This document shows, piece by piece, positions 35,709 to 42,983 of a stretch of 42,983 nt of DNA. Origin of the DNA: Candidatus Rokuibacteriota bacterium (GTDB taxonomy: Bacteria > Methylomirabilota > Methylomirabilia > Rokubacteriales > CSP1-6); the NCBI GenBank assembly GCA_016184125.1, contig JACPDG010000060.1:1-42983 (forward strand). The letters run 5' to 3'. The notes beneath the pieces were generated by a model that did no database searches, was not told the origin of the DNA, and saw only the letters and a program-made list of their open reading frames with translations. Every line of letters begins with the position of its first letter. Position 1 is the first letter of the stretch. The position numbers and the translations under genes were made by a program.

Positions 35709-36490
35709 CGCCCGCCAGCTCCCGCTCCCAGGTAGATCTCCTGGACGAGCGCGTTCGCCTTCACCTCGTCGGCCAGGCCGTCGGCGACGACGCGGCCGAA
35801 GTGCAGCACCGTGACGCGATCCGTGACCTTGAATGCGACGTCCATGTCGTGCTCGATCATGAGGATGGTGATCGCAGGATCGAGACGGGCCAGCAGCGCG
35901 GTCATGAGCTGGGACTCGGCCGGCGAAAGCCCGGCGGTCGGCTCGTCGAGCAGCAACAGGCGCGGCGAGCCGGCGAGCGCCAGGGCGATCTCGAGCTGTC
36001 GCTGCTCGCCGTGCGAAAGGTTCCTCACGGGCTCGCCGGCCTTCGCCCCCAGCCCCACCGCGTCCAGGACCCGCCGTGCTCGTGCGTGGTGGTCCTGATA
36101 CGCGGTGAGCGGGCGGTGGAGATGGAGCTTCGTCGGCGAGAGCGCGTGCACCGCGAGTAGCGCGTTCTCGAGGACGGTGAGCTTTGGGAACAGGTTCGTG
36201 ATCTGGTACGTGCGAGACAGCCCGAGCGCGGCGCGCCGATGCGGCGCCAGGCGGGTCACGTCCTGTCCGAAGAGCGTGATCCGCCCCGACGTCGGCGACT
36301 GCTCGCCGGAGACCAGGCTGAACAGCGTCGTCTTGCCCGCGCCGTTCGGCCCGATGAGCGCGCGCCGCTCTCCGGGCCGCACGTCGAGCGTCACCCCGTC
36401 GACGGCTCGGAGCCCGCCGAACGACTTCGCAACACGATCGAGCGTGAGCGCCGCAACAGGTCCGTTGCCTCCGTGAACACGCTCAGTCAT
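35705..36490 (-). CDS. livG: branched-chain amino acid-type ABC transporter ATPase LivG
   Basis: Second ATPase of the Liv importer. The product is 261 aa. LTLDRVAKSFGGLRAVDGVT, Walker A GPNGAGKTTLF, the LivG-type SRTYQITNLFPKLTVLEN (Q-loop region), signature LSHGEQRQLEIAL, Walker B LLLLDEPTAGLSP and ITILMIEHDMDVAF are seen. It has the usual extra helical insert before the signature motif. Stop and dehydrogenase ATG overlap (ATGA). About 70 nt separate it from livK. Confidence 0.95.
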   Translation of the reverse strand: MTERVHGGNGPVAALTLDRVAKSFGGLRAVDGVTLDVRPGERRALIGPNGAGKTTLFSLVSGEQSPTSGRITLFGQDVTRLAPHRRAALGLSRTYQITNLFPKLTVLENALLAVHALSPTKLHLHRPLTAYQDHHARARRVLDAVGLGAKAGEPVRNLSHGEQRQLEIALALAGSPRLLLLDEPTAGLSPAESQLMTALLARLDPAITILMIEHDMDVAFKVTDRVTVLHFGRVVADGLADEVKANALVQEIYLGAGAGGR

Positions 36491-36562
36491 GCGTCACCGA
36501 ATGCCGCCCGGGCACGAGCGATCGCCGCGCCTCGCGTAAACGAGTTTCGTGAATTGTCGCGG

Positions 36563-37801
36563 CTAGCAGTGCTTGCACGGCGGGAAGTTCCGGTCGTACA
36601 CGGGCTGCTTGAGGAACTCCTCGGGCTTGTACTTCCAGAACTGACTGACACCCGTGTAGGTCTCGATCACCGTGTTCCAGAGCTCGCCGTCCTTCTTCTC
36701 GACCTTCCGGATGTAGATGTTCTGGATCGGGTTGCCGTGCGCGTCGAGCTTCACGGGACCGCGCGGCGCGTCGGGGATCTCGACCCTCCGGAGCGCGGCG
36801 AGGAACTTCTCCTTGTCCTCGACGTCACCGTTGATCGTCTTCGCCGCCTCGTTGAGCCACCGCCCGGTCGTGTAGCAGACCTCGGAGTAGTACGACGGCA
36901 CCTTCTTGTACCGCGCCCGGTACTCCTTCACGAACCGCTTGTTGACCGGCGTGTCGAGCGCGGCCGAGTACATGAGCGGGCTGATGCCGCCGATCGCCTC
37001 GTCGCCGAGTGACGGCAGCACGAACTCGTCGAACGTGGTGCCGCCGCCGAGCAGCGGGAGCCTGGCCTTCAGTCCGGCATTCTGGTACTGCCTGGGGAAG
37101 CGGAGCGACGACTGCGCGACCATCAACGCGAACACCGCGTCGGCGTCCCGGCGGATCTGCGAGAGGTACGGCGCGAAGTCCGTCGTCCCGAGCGGCGGCC
37201 ACAGCTTCTGGACGATCTGGCCGCCGTTCTCCTCGAACGTCTTCTGGAAGCCGCCCACGACTTCCCAGCCGAACGCGTAGTCGATCGCGATCGTGACGAC
37301 CTTTTTGTAGCCGAGCTGCTTCGCCACGTACTCCCCGAACGGGTGCGACGGCTGGCTCGAGCTCCACCCGCTGCGCACGACCCACTTCGTCGGCTTGCGC
37401 TGCGTCAGGTCGTCGGCCGCCATGACGGGGTAGAGCATCGGCAGCTTGTACTCGTCGACCTTCGGCGCGAGGGCGTAGCCGACGTGGGCGAAGAGCCCGC
37501 CCGCCAGCACGTGGACCTTGTCGCTCTCCACGAGCTTGCGCAGCTTGGTGAGCGCGATGTTCGGCTGTCCCTGCGTGTCCTCGACGATGACCTCGACCTT
37601 GCGGCCGGCGATCTGATGCCCGTTCTCCTCGAGCCACATGCTGAGCCCGTTGACCATGTCCTTGCCGACCTGCGCGGCGCCGCCGGTCATCGGCGCGAGG
37701 AACCCGATCTTGATGGACGCCTTGGACTGCGCCCACGCCGCAGGCGCGCCGGCGAGCAGCACCACGCCCAGGACCATCATCGCGGTGACTTTCTTCGACA
37801 T
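36563..37801 (-). CDS. livK: ABC transporter substrate-binding protein LivK-like
   Basis: Periplasmic type I binding protein for branched-chain amino acids, amides or aromatic acids. From ATG 37801 the product is 412 aa with a signal peptide (MSKKVTAMMVLGVVLLAGAP, AAWAQ). The mature part has IKIGFLAPMTGGAAQVGKD, VEDTQGQPNIALTKLRKLVE and VVTIAIDYAFGWEVVGGF, as in Peripla_BP_6 proteins, and ends FPPCKHC. A ribosome site GAGGAGGGCGAC lies just upstream, so it can be translated alone. However, its frame is continuous with livM upstream with no stop codon between them. Confidence 0.93.
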   Translation of the reverse strand: MSKKVTAMMVLGVVLLAGAPAAWAQSKASIKIGFLAPMTGGAAQVGKDMVNGLSMWLEENGHQIAGRKVEVIVEDTQGQPNIALTKLRKLVESDKVHVLAGGLFAHVGYALAPKVDEYKLPMLYPVMAADDLTQRKPTKWVVRSGWSSSQPSHPFGEYVAKQLGYKKVVTIAIDYAFGWEVVGGFQKTFEENGGQIVQKLWPPLGTTDFAPYLSQIRRDADAVFALMVAQSSLRFPRQYQNAGLKARLPLLGGGTTFDEFVLPSLGDEAIGGISPLMYSAALDTPVNKRFVKEYRARYKKVPSYYSEVCYTTGRWLNEAAKTINGDVEDKEKFLAALRRVEIPDAPRGPVKLDAHGNPIQNIYIRKVEKKDGELWNTVIETYTGVSQFWKYKPEEFLKQPVYDRNFPPCKHC

Positions 37802-38794
37802 GTCGCCCTCCTCGCTCGGAGCTTCGCCCGTGAGGTCGCGTGCGGCCGGGGCGCGCGCGCGACGGCCTCGTGGCCACTGCCGGAGCGCACCGACGATGCC
37901 GTCGGGCGCGTACACGATCGTGAGGATGTACACGGCGCCCAGGATCAGGAGCCAGCGGTGCGTGTACACGGAGACCAGGTTCTTGAGCAGCACGATGATG
38001 ACGGCGCCGAGCGCCGGGCCGAGCAGCGTGCCCCGGCCGCCGAGCGCCACCATCAGCAGGATCTCGACCGACGTGGCCAGTTCGAGGTCGGCCGGACTGA
38101 CGAAGCCGTTGTAGTACGCCCACAGCACGCCGGCGAACCCGCCGACGGCGCCGGCGATGACGAACCCCAGGTACTTGTGGAGCCAGACGTTGTAGCCGAG
38201 GGTGCGCATCCGCGACTCGCTCTCGCGAACGCCCGCGAGCGTGAGCCCGAACGGCGAGCGGACGATCACGCCGAGGACCGCGAGCGCGAGCAGGAAGCCG
38301 GCGAACGCCAGGTAGTAGAACGACGCCGAATCCGCGAACGACAGGCCGAACAGCCCTGTCGGACGCGGGACGCCCGAGATGCCGTTGTCGCCCTGGGTCA
38401 CGGAGACCCAGCGGTGCGCCAGCCCCCACACGACCATGCCGAGGGCGAGCGTGATCATCAGGAAGTAGACGCTCGTGGCGCGGAGCGCGATGAGCCCGAA
38501 CACCGCGGCCACGGCGAGGGCGAGCAGCACGCCCGCCGCCAGCGTAGTCCAGAAACTGGCGCCGTGACGGGTCGTGAGGATGCCGACCGCGTACGCGCCG
38601 AGACCGAGATAGGCGGCGTGCCCGAGCGACGCGAGCCCGATGTACCCGAGGAGGATGTCGAGGCTCATCGCGAGGATCGCGTAGATGAGCGCCTGCGTGA
38701 CCAGCGAGAGCATGAACGAGGAGAAGAACGGGGGCGCGACGAGCATCGTCACCATGACCGCGGCGATCCCGACGCGCGCCGGCGTGATCGACAT
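37802..38794 (-). CDS. livM: ABC transporter permease LivM, open frame runs on into livK
   Basis: Inner-membrane permease of about 331 residues from ATG 38794 (MSITPARVGIAAVMVTMLVA). Many helices are evident: LILAMSLDILLGYIGLASLG-type AILAMSLDILLGYIGLASLG, ALGMVVWGLAHRWVSVTQGD, NGISGVPRP. The conserved EAA-like ATPase contact region is GVRESESRMRTLGYN. The last helix ends TIVYAPDGIVGALRQWPRG, the normal LivM C-terminus. The frame then continues through RRARAPAARDLTGEAPSEEGD straight into the livK ATG without a stop. livH stop and this ATG share one base (TGATG). Confidence 0.93.
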
Positions 38795-39654
38795 CACGCG
38801 CGCCCGAAGAGCCCCGTGGGGCGCACCGCGAGGATGGCGGCCATCGGCGCGAAGAGCGTGAAGTAGGACAGCTCCGAGAAGAACGCCTTGCCGAAGTTGT
38901 CGAGGAGCCCGACCATCAGGCTCCCGACGATCGCGCCCGGCAAGCTGCCCATGCCGCCGACGATCACGACCACGAAGGCGTACGGCAGGATCTCGAAGTC
39001 CGCGCCCGGGTAGATGCCGACGAACCCGCCCGCGACGACGCCAGCGATGGATGCCAGCACCGCGCCCATGGCGAAGACGCCCATCGAGATCACGTGGACG
39101 TTGATGCCGACACCCCGGGCCATCTCGGGATCGTCGACGGTCGCACGCATCATGGCGCCGAGACGGGTCCGGTCGAGGACGAGCCAGACCACCACCGCGA
39201 CGATCACCGCCACTACGATCATGAAGATCCGGTACACGGGGAAGAACAGCTCGCCCGCCTGGATCGAACCCGAGAGCACGGCTGGGACCGGGATCGTGTA
39301 CGGATCGCCGCCCCAGATGATCAGCGCGAGGTCCTGGAAGATCAGCGCGAAGCCCATCGTCGTGAGTACCTGCCCGAGCTCCTGACCGGCGAGGCGCTTC
39401 AGGAACGCGTTCCACTCGCACACGCCGATCACGGCGATCGCGAGCGCCCCGCACAGCAGCCCGATGACGAAGTTCCCGCTCCGCCAGATCGCGGTCAACG
39501 CCACGTAGCCGCCGAGCAGGTAGTAGCTGCCGTGCGTCATGTTCACGATGCGCATCATCCCGAAGATGAGCGAGAGCCCACCGCCGAGCAGGAACAGGAG
39601 CGCGCCGTAGGAGACGCCACTGAAGATCTGACTGATCCAGAACTCGAGCGTCAT
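38794..39654 (-). CDS. livH: ABC transporter permease LivH
   Basis: First permease of the Liv importer. The product is 286 aa: MTLEFWISQIFSGVSYGALL, then GGGLSLIFGMMRIVNMTHGS, the LivH start. It has about eight helices and the contact segment DRTRLGAMMRATVDDPEMAR, followed by GMGSLPGAIVGSLMVGLLDN. The ATG shares one base with the preceding hydrolase stop (TGATG), so the genes are translationally coupled. Confidence 0.95.
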   Translation of the reverse strand: MTLEFWISQIFSGVSYGALLFLLGGGLSLIFGMMRIVNMTHGSYYLLGGYVALTAIWRSGNFVIGLLCGALAIAVIGVCEWNAFLKRLAGQELGQVLTTMGFALIFQDLALIIWGGDPYTIPVPAVLSGSIQAGELFFPVYRIFMIVVAVIVAVVVWLVLDRTRLGAMMRATVDDPEMARGVGINVHVISMGVFAMGAVLASIAGVVAGGFVGIYPGADFEILPYAFVVVIVGGMGSLPGAIVGSLMVGLLDNFGKAFFSELSYFTLFAPMAAILAVRPTGLFGRA

Positions 39655-40178
39655 CACCGGACCGCCTCCGCCGACGTGACGCGGTCGAGGAAGGGGACCA
39701 GGGCGCGCTCGGTGAACCAGATGCGCAGCGTCGGCTCGACGATCGGTTCCATGCCGGCCGTTTCCGCCACGCGAATGCGGTCGGCCCCCATACGCGCCGT
39801 CTCCGGCGCGTAACGGCTCGTCGTGTCGGCCAGGACCAGGCTCCGGATACGGTGCGGGAAGGCGAGCGCGGCCGTCATGGCGGTGCACCCGCGCATCGAG
39901 AGGCCGACGGCGTGCGTCTCCGCAATGCCGAGCGCGTCGAGCAGGCCGATGAGATCCTCGGCCATGTGCGCGAGCGTGTACGGACCGGGAGGGACGTCCG
40001 ACCCGCCATGGCCACGCGCGTCGTAGCGCAGGACGCGGTAGCGCCCCGAGAGCGCGCGCACCTGCGCGTCCCACAGGTCGGAGGTCGCGGCGAGCGAGTG
40101 CGCGAGCGTGACGACCGGCGCGCCGGCCGGCCCGTCGAGCTGGTCATTGACCGCGATGCCGTTCGCGGTGATTCGCAT
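39654..40178 (-). pseudogene. alpha/beta hydrolase, C-terminally truncated and elbow altered
   Basis: From ATG 40178 (GGAGGGGACGCGC upstream) the frame gives 174 aa: MRITANGIAVNDQLDGPAGA, VTLAHSLAATSDLWDAQ, RYDARGHGGSDVPPGPYTLA. This is the start of a 3-oxoadipate enol-lactonase-like hydrolase (about 260 aa). The nucleophile elbow reads GLSMRG where GxSxG is expected, and the C-terminal 80-90 residues with the catalytic His are absent; it ends FLDRVTSAEAVR directly at livH. Probably non-functional, though a clean start and stop remain and translation may still couple to livH. Confidence 0.65.
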
Positions 40179-40352
40179 GCGCGTCCCCTCCATGGGGGCC
40201 GGCGAACGATCGAGCAGGTTCGTCGCGTTGTCGCCGCGAATTGTACTATAGCGATGGGTCACGTGAGCTGCTACTGGTCCGCGTCGATCACACGTTAGAA
40301 CGTTTGCGCTCGGTGAGCGCGATGGCGGCCACGACACCCCGGGGAGGCGACG
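40179..40352. promoter_or_regulatory. divergent promoter region between Liv operon and deacetylase
   Basis: AT-richer core TTGTACTATAGCG near 40241-40253: minus strand reads TATAGT and TACAAT (two -10 candidates for the Liv operon), plus strand reads TACTAT. An inverted repeat ACGTT-AG-AACGT at 40292-40303 lies between the core and the deacetylase start and may be an operator. Confidence 0.45.
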
Positions 40353-41222
40353 ATGAGACTACCGCACGAACGCTTCGACTACTCGCCGATCACCACGCGC
40401 CGGCCGTGGACGCTCCCGAAGGGCGCGCGCATCGCCGTGTGGACGATCGTGAACGTCGAGGAGTGGGACGTCGAGAAGCCGATGGCGCGGCAGTACCTCA
40501 CGGCCCCGCAGGGCGCGGTCACGATCCCGGACGTCCCGAACTGGGCGTGGCACGAGTACGGGATGCGCGTCGGCTTCTGGCGGCTGCTGGAGGCGCTCCG
40601 CAAGCGCAAGATCCGCGCGACCACGTCGGTCAACGCGCACGTCGTCGAGAGCTACCGGCCGGTGGCCGAGGCCATGCTGGACGCGGGGTGGGAGTTCATG
40701 GGCCACGGCGTCGTCCAGGGCGCGATGCACCTGTTGCCGGACCAGCGAGCAGCGATCCGGACTGCCCTCGAGATGCTCGGGAAGTTCACGGGGCGCAAGT
40801 CCAGGGGCTGGCTCGGTCCCGGCCTCACGGAAACATGGGAGACGCTCGACCTGCTCGCCGAGGAAGGGATCGAGTACGTGTCGGACTGGGTGAACGACGA
40901 CCAGCCGTACGAGATCAGGACCGCGGCCGGGACGCTGGTCAGCGTGCCCTACACGCTCGAGCTCAACGATATCCCGATGATGGTCATCCAGCATCACGCG
41001 TCGAGCGAATGGTTCACGCGCGCGAAGGACCAGTTCGACCGACTCTATGCGGAAGGTACCAGGACCCCCCGGGTCATGGCGATGGCAGTGCACCCGTATA
41101 TCTCTGGCGTGCCGCACCGGATCAAGTACTTCGAGGCCGTCTACGACTACATCGCGAAGAAGAAGGGTGTGTGGATGACGACCGGCGAGGAGATCTACGA
41201 GTGGTACCGGTCCCAGCGCTGA
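40353..41222 (+). CDS. polysaccharide deacetylase/PuuE-like hydrolase
   Basis: NodB-fold metal hydrolase of 289 aa. Visible are RLPHERFDYSPITTRRPWTL, YGMRVGFWRLLEALRKRKIR, TTSVNAHVVESYRPVAEAML, GWEFMGHGVVQGAMH, LGPGLTETWETLDLLAEEGI, and a late MAMAVHPYISGVPHRIKYFE. This layout matches the allantoinase-PuuE/peptidoglycan deacetylase-like branch that acts on C-N bonds of small molecules rather than on chitin. No signal peptide. GGGGAGGCGACG precedes ATG 40353. It is divergent from the Liv operon and could act on an imported amide (inference). Confidence 0.9.
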   Translation: MRLPHERFDYSPITTRRPWTLPKGARIAVWTIVNVEEWDVEKPMARQYLTAPQGAVTIPDVPNWAWHEYGMRVGFWRLLEALRKRKIRATTSVNAHVVESYRPVAEAMLDAGWEFMGHGVVQGAMHLLPDQRAAIRTALEMLGKFTGRKSRGWLGPGLTETWETLDLLAEEGIEYVSDWVNDDQPYEIRTAAGTLVSVPYTLELNDIPMMVIQHHASSEWFTRAKDQFDRLYAEGTRTPRVMAMAVHPYISGVPHRIKYFEAVYDYIAKKKGVWMTTGEEIYEWYRSQR

Positions 41223-41254
41223 CCGGGCAGACTCTGGCCGGCCGCCGGTTCTCA

Positions 41255-41275
41255 GCCGGGTCTGCGACCCGGCTA
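41255..41275 (+). terminator. rho-independent terminator after the deacetylase gene
   Basis: A perfect 9-bp stem AGCCGGGTC with a TGC loop, followed by AGTTTATAG, 33 nt after the stop. Confidence 0.75.
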
Positions 41276-41327
41276 GTTTATAGCCACATGCAATAGTCGA
41301 TCGTAATACTAGAGATCCGTAACACGC

Positions 41328-41336
41328 TGCTAATAT
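41328..41336 (+). promoter_or_regulatory. extended -10 promoter before the response regulator
   Basis: TGCTAATAT within a conspicuously AT-rich stretch (41275-41391) that contrasts with the GC-rich surroundings. Predicted start about 50 nt before ATG 41392. Confidence 0.45.
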
Positions 41337-41391
41337 GTATCGCATCGTGATTATTGGGTATGGCGTATGTCTTGCGTAAGCATGCTACGCC

Positions 41392-41850
41392 ATGCATACC
41401 ACAGCCCTTCGAGTGCTCGTGCTCGACGACGATGAGCAGGTGCGCGAGACGCTGTACGACATCATCAGCTTCCTCGGCCACGAACCGGAGCTCGCGGCGA
41501 CCGGGGACGAAGCCGTCTCGCTGTTCGCGCGGGGGCGCCACGACGCGGTAGTCACCGATCTCCAGATGCCGGACGTCAGCGGGTGGGAGGTCATCGAGCG
41601 CGTGCGGGCGATCGATCCTGACGTGCGGATCGTGCTCTGCACCGCGACGGCCACGAACATGGTGGTCGAGCGCGCGCGGCTGCACGGGATCGTGCTCCTG
41701 CGGAAGCCCGTGCAGATCGACGAACTCCAGGTCGCGCTTCGACCCCGGCTGTCCGGGGCATCGGGCTTGCCGGCGCGCCTCGTCGACGCCGTTTGCCGAC
41801 ACACGCGCTTGCGTCGGCTGCTGGTCCTCGCACCGGAGGCTGCGGGATAG
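41392..41850 (+). CDS. single-domain response regulator
   Basis: The product is 152 aa. The receiver domain covers almost all of it: LRVLVLDDDEQVRETLYDII (acidic pair), AVVTDLQMPDVSGWEVIERV (phospho-Asp in TDLQMP), the switch Thr in LCTATATN, and LLRKPVQIDEL with the conserved Lys. There is no output domain; the last 35 residues are basic (CRHTRLRRLLVLAP). CheY-like proteins act by binding a partner. No intact kinase is adjacent downstream; the nearest is the hybrid at 30594 and a kinase fragment at 42359. ATG 41392 has no strong ribosome site. Confidence 0.85.
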   Translation: MHTTALRVLVLDDDEQVRETLYDIISFLGHEPELAATGDEAVSLFARGRHDAVVTDLQMPDVSGWEVIERVRAIDPDVRIVLCTATATNMVVERARLHGIVLLRKPVQIDELQVALRPRLSGASGLPARLVDAVCRHTRLRRLLVLAPEAAG

Positions 41851-42034
41851 GGGACCGGGCCCGACGCGACGTGCCGTGCTGGGAGCCCGGCGCGTCCGTC
41901 TGGCACCATTCGAGCGTCAGCGTGTCACCGTTTCGTCTTCACGCGCGCGCGACACCGTGCGCAAGCCCTTGATGAACATGACCAGGGCTTGTGGGCCGGA
42001 TTCGGCACCACGCTTGCTGCCCCGGCGTTCACAA

Positions 42035-42313
42035 ATGCCCAGCACCATCGCCGGACCGACGTTCAGAATGGACAGTGGCCTTCCCTGTGGTTGTCGTATC
42101 GGTCGCGACGAGGGGAAGTTCCGGCTCTGGTACTGCCCGACGCATGCCGTCGCCTACGAGATGCTCGAGGTCCTCCGACTGAACCTGAGCGTTCTCGACC
42201 AGCTCATCAACAACAATGCGCCTTCCGCCGACGTCGATCTGAGCACGGCCATGGACGTCGGTATGCGGGCGCGCAAGGTGATCCGGAAAGCCACGACCGG
42301 CGTCTGGGCCTGA
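42035..42313 (+). CDS. small hypothetical protein with clustered Cys
   Basis: From ATG 42035 the product is 92 aa: MPSTIAGPTFRMDSGLPCGC, then WYCPTHAVAYEMLEVL and MDVGMRARKVIRKATTG. The CGC and CPTH pairs about 15 residues apart suggest a small zinc-bound fold. Longer starts in the same frame (41876 or MNM near 41972) are possible but the extra residues look non-coding. No family recognised. Confidence 0.5.
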   Translation: MPSTIAGPTFRMDSGLPCGCRIGRDEGKFRLWYCPTHAVAYEMLEVLRLNLSVLDQLINNNAPSADVDLSTAMDVGMRARKVIRKATTGVWA

Positions 42314-42358
42314 TCGCTGCGCGCTGACGGCGGCTCGTCGCGTGGAGTCAGCCCGCGC

Positions 42359-42703
42359 GTGCGTCGTCGCCATTCCTCGGCCGCATTCGTGACCTCATCG
42401 AGCGTCCTCCTGTCACCCGCCGTCTCTCGCGAGCACGAGACGCGCCGTGGCGTCGGGCGTCGGCTGCCCGCCGATCTACCCCGGTCCGACGCTCATGGCG
42501 TGCGTACGTTCGAGACGAGCTCGAGCGCGGTCGTCGAGGTCGGAGACACCGGCGTCGGCATTCCGCCCAATCAGGTCGAGGCGATCTTCGCTTCCGTCAG
42601 GGGAGGAGTCCGATCCTCCGACGACTGGACACTGAAGGCCGCTCGCGATACCGTGACGATCTGCGCCGCCCCTGACCCCTTGAGGCGCTTGACGTTCAGC
42701 TAG
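42359..42703 (+). pseudogene. histidine kinase ATPase-domain remnant
   Basis: The frame gives 114 residues of low-quality text except AVVEVGDTGVGIPPNQVEAIF, which is the N/G1-box region of a HATPase domain (DTGVGIP...IF). The flanking N-box, G2 and kinase core are missing and the rest does not look like a protein. I read it as a decayed piece of a sensor kinase, possibly once partner to the response regulator upstream. Confidence 0.5.
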
Positions 42704-42796
42704 TCAGATGTAGTGTTGATCGGATTCGGCGGATTGCCATCGAACCAATCATATGTATAGTAAAGAGGGATGGAGGCGCCGGGTGCGTCGGCTGCG

Positions 42797-42825
42797 AAGC
42801 GCCGCGATGCGCCGTCGCGGCGCTT
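42797..42825. terminator. stem-loop directly before the rRNA-type promoter
   Basis: An 11-bp perfect stem AAGCGCCGCGA with a 7-nt loop. Its last two bases are the first two of the following TTGACA, so it can end upstream transcription, or its extrusion could affect promoter access. Confidence 0.5.
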
Positions 42826-42851
42826 GACAAATCGATCCGGGCGGATAAAAT
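42824..42851 (+). promoter_or_regulatory. strong promoter, probably of an rRNA operon
   Basis: TTGACA (42824-42829), 16-nt spacer, TAAAAT (42846-42851), the best sigma70 match in the window, preceded by AT-rich text (42745-42770). A boxA-like GGTTCTTTGACA at 42894-42905 follows, as in rRNA leaders. The 16S gene itself would start beyond the window. Confidence 0.6.
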
Positions 42852-42893
42852 CAAAATTTGCGACTCTTGGTCAGCCCGAGCGGTTGACCGATC

Positions 42894-42905
42894 GGTTCTT
42901 TGACA
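42894..42905 (+). promoter_or_regulatory. boxA-like antitermination site
   Basis: GGTTCTTTGACA matches the rRNA boxA consensus (TGYTCTTTAAMA) at 8 to 9 of 12 positions and is followed by AGTTGGATA, as in many bacterial 16S leaders. The remaining 78 nt to the window end hold no gene that I can see. Confidence 0.5.
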
Positions 42906-42983
42906 GTTGGATATGCTACTGGCTCACTGAGCGAGTGTGAGCACCAGTCGTTCTACGAGGATTCCTTGCGCCTGACCGGGTAA

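Noticed and set aside
40241..41296. 351-codon plus-strand frame overlapping the deacetylase
   Set aside because: Arg-rich shadow frame; the deacetylase frame at 40353 has clear motifs and a ribosome site.

Overview
The window is about 43 kb of very GC-rich bacterial chromosome with short gene gaps and many ATGA/TGATG overlaps. Gene content fits an uncultured soil or groundwater lineage of the Rokubacteria/Methylomirabilota type, or a related deltaproteobacterium-like group: a purB-S-Q-L-F-N-H cluster, cytochrome c lipoproteins, MeaB, an EtfD-like Fe-S oxidoreductase, a Liv-type ABC transporter with cyclase and LLM-oxidoreductase genes, and GC-rich palindromic repeats. This assignment is inference; no 16S gene lies inside the window.

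Layout. 1-970: debris of an IS66-type transposase and an RHS/YD-repeat gene. 974-11160: purine biosynthesis (purB, purS, purQ, purL, purF, purN, purH, purE) in which purM and purD survive only as short remnants, with a MerR-HTH/TPR gene between purH and purE. 11189-14027: tsaC-like, mobA, thiI and a cored-out metallo-beta-lactamase gene. 14367-16630: rpiB, glyA, nrdR. 16729-19202: a 13-codon lysine-rich mini-ORF on the minus strand and a B12/radical SAM protein. 19242-21987: a secreted hypothetical and a phosphoribosyltransferase (minus), then tsaB-rimI (plus). 22031-24378: two c-type cytochromes and a YceI protein. 24440-27888: meaB, etfD-like and ykvA. 28022-30509: a sigma-54-type promoter with a small CXXC protein, then two cyclase-family genes (minus). 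30594-32639: a GAF/histidine kinase/receiver hybrid. 32740-40178 (minus): one long operon, hydrolase remnant-livH-livM-livK-livG-alcohol dehydrogenase-livF-dehydrogenase remnant-LLM oxidoreductase. 40353-42703: polysaccharide deacetylase, single-domain response regulator, a small hypothetical and a kinase ATPase-domain remnant. The right edge looks like an rRNA operon promoter and boxA leader.

Three themes stand out. (1) Two families of palindromic repeats lie between genes and also inside two coding sequences (purH and a diheme cytochrome c) without breaking frame, like coding palindromic elements. (2) At least six operon-first genes have a -10 box ending 6-8 nt before the start codon, a leaderless-transcript signature; three share GTGCTANNNT. 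(3) Several genes have lost their middle or 3' part yet keep clean ends (purM, purD, MBL exonuclease, a Rossmann dehydrogenase, an alpha/beta hydrolase). In addition livM and livK form one uninterrupted reading frame.
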